A stretch of DNA of 64,000 nt from the NCBI RefSeq assembly GCF_036634195.1, contig NZ_JAZIFY010000001.1:1064501-1128500 (forward strand), in the 5' to 3' direction. Both the position numbers and the translations under genes were made by a program. The DNA is from Streptomyces sp. P9-A4 (GTDB lineage Bacteria > Actinomycetota > Actinomycetes > Streptomycetales > Streptomycetaceae). The notes under the pieces were generated by a model. The model did no database searches, was not told where the DNA came from, and saw only the letters and a program-made list of their open reading frames with translations. The first letter of the stretch is position 1, and each line of letters begins with the position of its first letter. This document shows positions 62,453 to 64,000 of the stretch, piece after piece.

Positions 62453-63646
62453 TCACCAGGTCGGCGGGCTGGCTATCGCGCGCGCGAGGACTTCGTCGAG
62501 GACCCGGGCGGTGGTCTCGACGTCGTAGGTGGAGTTGTCGATGATCGGCAGCCCGGAGCCGTACCAGCCCGCCATCCGGCCGTGGATGGCGGCGACCTCC
62601 TCGTCGGAGAGGCGCCGGTTGCCGCTGCGCTCGGCGTTGCGCTCCAGGACGACCTCCAGGCCGGGCAGGAGCACCACGGGGAGCAGGCCGGGGCCGACAT
62701 GGCGCTTCCAGCCGCCGAGTCCGACGACCGGGCGGTCGGGGAAGACCGCGTCGTCGACGATGCAGGAGATGCCGTTGGCGAGGAAGTTGCGGGCGGCGAA
62801 GCCGCAGGTGCGGCGGGCGAGCCGGTACTGCGCCTCGGAGTGCTCGTTCCACCCGGACTGCGGGTCGGCGAAGCCGGAGCAGACCCACTCGCGGACGTCG
62901 TCGAGGCTGATGTGCGCGGTGGGCACCCGGCGGCGCCGCGCCCAGTGCCGGGCGACGGTCGTCTTCCCCGCGCCCGCGGGGCCGATGAGCAGCACGGCGA
63001 GGGTGGCGGTGCCGGTGCCCGCGCCATGCTCCGCCGGGGGCGCGAGCGGCGCGCTCACGGGCGGCAGCGGCACCTGTCCGGTGAGGTCGGCACGGGGCGA
63101 GGGCCCGCCGGAGACGCCCGGGTACTGCGGTCGGGCCCCGGGCGCACTCCAGCCGGGCGCGCCGGAACCGACGGGGGGCGGAGCGGCGTGCGGAGGCGGA
63201 GCGGCGGGGGGCGGGGCGGCGTGCGGAGGCGGGGCGGCGTGCGGGGGGCGCGCGGCTCCGCTCGGCAGGGTGGGGTGCACGCCGAGCCGGGGTCCGGCGG
63301 GGGGAGGCGGGTAGGGGGCGCCCGGCGGGGGCGGCGGAGCGGTGGGACGCGCGCCGGGGGGACCGGCGGCTCCGGGCATGGGTACGGGAGCGGGTCCCGC
63401 CGGAAAGGAACCGGGTCCGGCGACCGGGCCGGGGCCCGCGACGGGTCCTACGGGTCCTATGGGTCCTACGGATCCGGACACAGGCCCGGGACCGACCGGT
63501 CCGGAGACCGGTCCAACCGGCCCGACCGAGCCGGGTCCGGGGCCCGCTCCGAGGCCCGCACCAGGCCCCGCGCCGGGTCCGGGGACGGGTTCCTGGCCGC
63601 CCGGTCGCTCGGGCGGTGGCAGCGGACCCCCCACTGCGTGCTGCAT
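62453..63646 (-). CDS. P-loop ATP-binding protein with Pro/Gly-rich N-terminus
   Basis: About 397 residues. Residues 15-220 are low-complexity Pro/Gly/Ala, including a GPV/GPG collagen-like stretch and PPPHAAPPP blocks. The C-terminal 175 residues form a kinase-like P-loop domain: Walker A IGPAGAGKTT near residue 236, the ISLDDVREWVCSG segment, and LLPGLEVVLERNAERSGNRR. It resembles polynucleotide-kinase or shikimate-kinase-like AAA proteins with unknown substrate. The start is uncertain: the ATG at 63646 is chosen, but a GTG at 63724 would add 26 residues. Confidence 0.75.
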   Translation of the reverse strand: MQHAVGGPLPPPERPGGQEPVPGPGAGPGAGLGAGPGPGSVGPVGPVSGPVGPGPVSGSVGPIGPVGPVAGPGPVAGPGSFPAGPAPVPMPGAAGPPGARPTAPPPPPGAPYPPPPAGPRLGVHPTLPSGAARPPHAAPPPHAAPPPAAPPPHAAPPPVGSGAPGWSAPGARPQYPGVSGGPSPRADLTGQVPLPPVSAPLAPPAEHGAGTGTATLAVLLIGPAGAGKTTVARHWARRRRVPTAHISLDDVREWVCSGFADPQSGWNEHSEAQYRLARRTCGFAARNFLANGISCIVDDAVFPDRPVVGLGGWKRHVGPGLLPVVLLPGLEVVLERNAERSGNRRLSDEEVAAIHGRMAGWYGSGLPIIDNSTYDVETTARVLDEVLARAIASPPTW

Positions 63647-63786
63647 CCGGTCCCACTCCGTCTCGTACGCCTGTCGTATCCGGTGTATCCGGTGCGCCGG
63701 AACGTTACCGCCCCGGCCCCCCACAGGGGGAACGGCCGGGGACGCCCCCCGGTGCCCCGGGACGCCGGGACACCGTGAACCGCTTG

Positions 63787-64000
63787 TCAGCCGGTCAGTT
63801 CCTCGGCGAGCGCCCGCAGCGCCAGCCGGTAGGAGCCGATCCCGAACCCCGCGACGGTACCGGTCGCCACGGCCGCGACGACCGAGGTGTGCCGGAACTC
63901 CTCCCGGGCGTACGGGTTCGAGATGTGCACCTCGATGAGCGGGGCGGTCCGCTGGGCGGCCGCGTCCCGCATCCCGTACGAGTAGTGCGTGAACGCCCCG
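63787..64000 (-). CDS. aroQ: Type II 3-dehydroquinate dehydratase, C-terminal part
   Basis: The visible about 70 residues are the end of Aro[31 protein letters not shown] with the conserved His and Arg residues, and [14 protein letters not shown]. The gene begins beyond the right edge. It makes dehydroshikimate in the shikimate pathway and belongs to the aro-pepQ-efp-nusB neighbourhood. Confidence 0.92.
   Translation of the reverse strand, partial: GAFTHYSYGMRDAAAQRTAPLIEVHISNPYAREEFRHTSVVAAVATGTVAGFGIGSYRLALRALAEELTG

Overview
The window is a GC-rich chromosomal segment from a Streptomyces species. The evidence is the G/C bias at third codon positions, many GTG starts preceded by GGAGG-type ribosome sites, the developmental regulator BldD with its c-di-GMP motif intact, the Streptomyces-type integration host factor, a GH18 chitinase under a direct-repeat promoter, and a core gene order (rib-his, metK-coaBC-rpoZ-gmk-sIHF, pyr operon, bldD, nusB-efp-pepQ-aroQ) that I recognise from Streptomyces chromosomes. 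No rRNA, tRNA, CRISPR array or complete insertion sequence was found.

Region 1 (1-13.8 kb) is the most accessory part. A giant secreted SpvB/FG-GAP/Rhs protein runs off the left edge and its C-terminal end is not visible. Beside it lie a probable decayed integrase tail, a secreted C39-type peptidase, a tandem palindromic repeat, a small P-loop kinase, a TPR-AAA ATPase of the CbxX/EccA type without ESX partners, two CNNM/HlyC-type membrane proteins preceded by a tiny coupled leader ORF, and a PH-domain membrane protein.

Region 2 (13.8-19.5 kb) is one left-pointing operon, ribD-ribE-pnuC-ribBA-ribH-hisE-hisG. It is headed by an FMN riboswitch and linked by ATGA/GTGA overlaps. The PnuC-family transporter inside it is probably a riboflavin importer.

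Region 3 (19.5-38.5 kb) is nutrient acquisition and catabolism: a secreted chitinase with its direct-repeat promoter, an epimerase-like protein, a divergent ROK regulator/MFS pair sharing an inverted repeat, a uracil-type permease, and a basic amino-acid catabolic set. That set consists of a DavB-like amino-acid monooxygenase, a DavA-like amidase, a cationic amino-acid permease and an Lrp regulator, and the two promoter regions share a similarly spaced array of TTGCG boxes. After it come a GDSL hydrolase, the GMP reductase/IMPDH-like GuaB1, a lipoprotein RNase with an overlapping barstar inhibitor, and a SorC regulator.

Region 4 (38.5-64 kb) is housekeeping: rpe, rsmB, fmt, a helicase-dead PriA, metK, coaBC, rpoZ, gmk, sIHF and the complete pyrimidine operon (pyrR-pyrB-pyrC-PH protein-carA-carB-pyrD-pyrF). 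The pyrimidine operon has a PyrR-binding hairpin over the pyrR ribosome site. BldD is divergent from it, and nusB, efp, an atypical M24 peptidase, a Pro-rich P-loop protein and a partial aroQ follow. All genes were read by eye from translations; family calls rest on motif recognition, not database searches.
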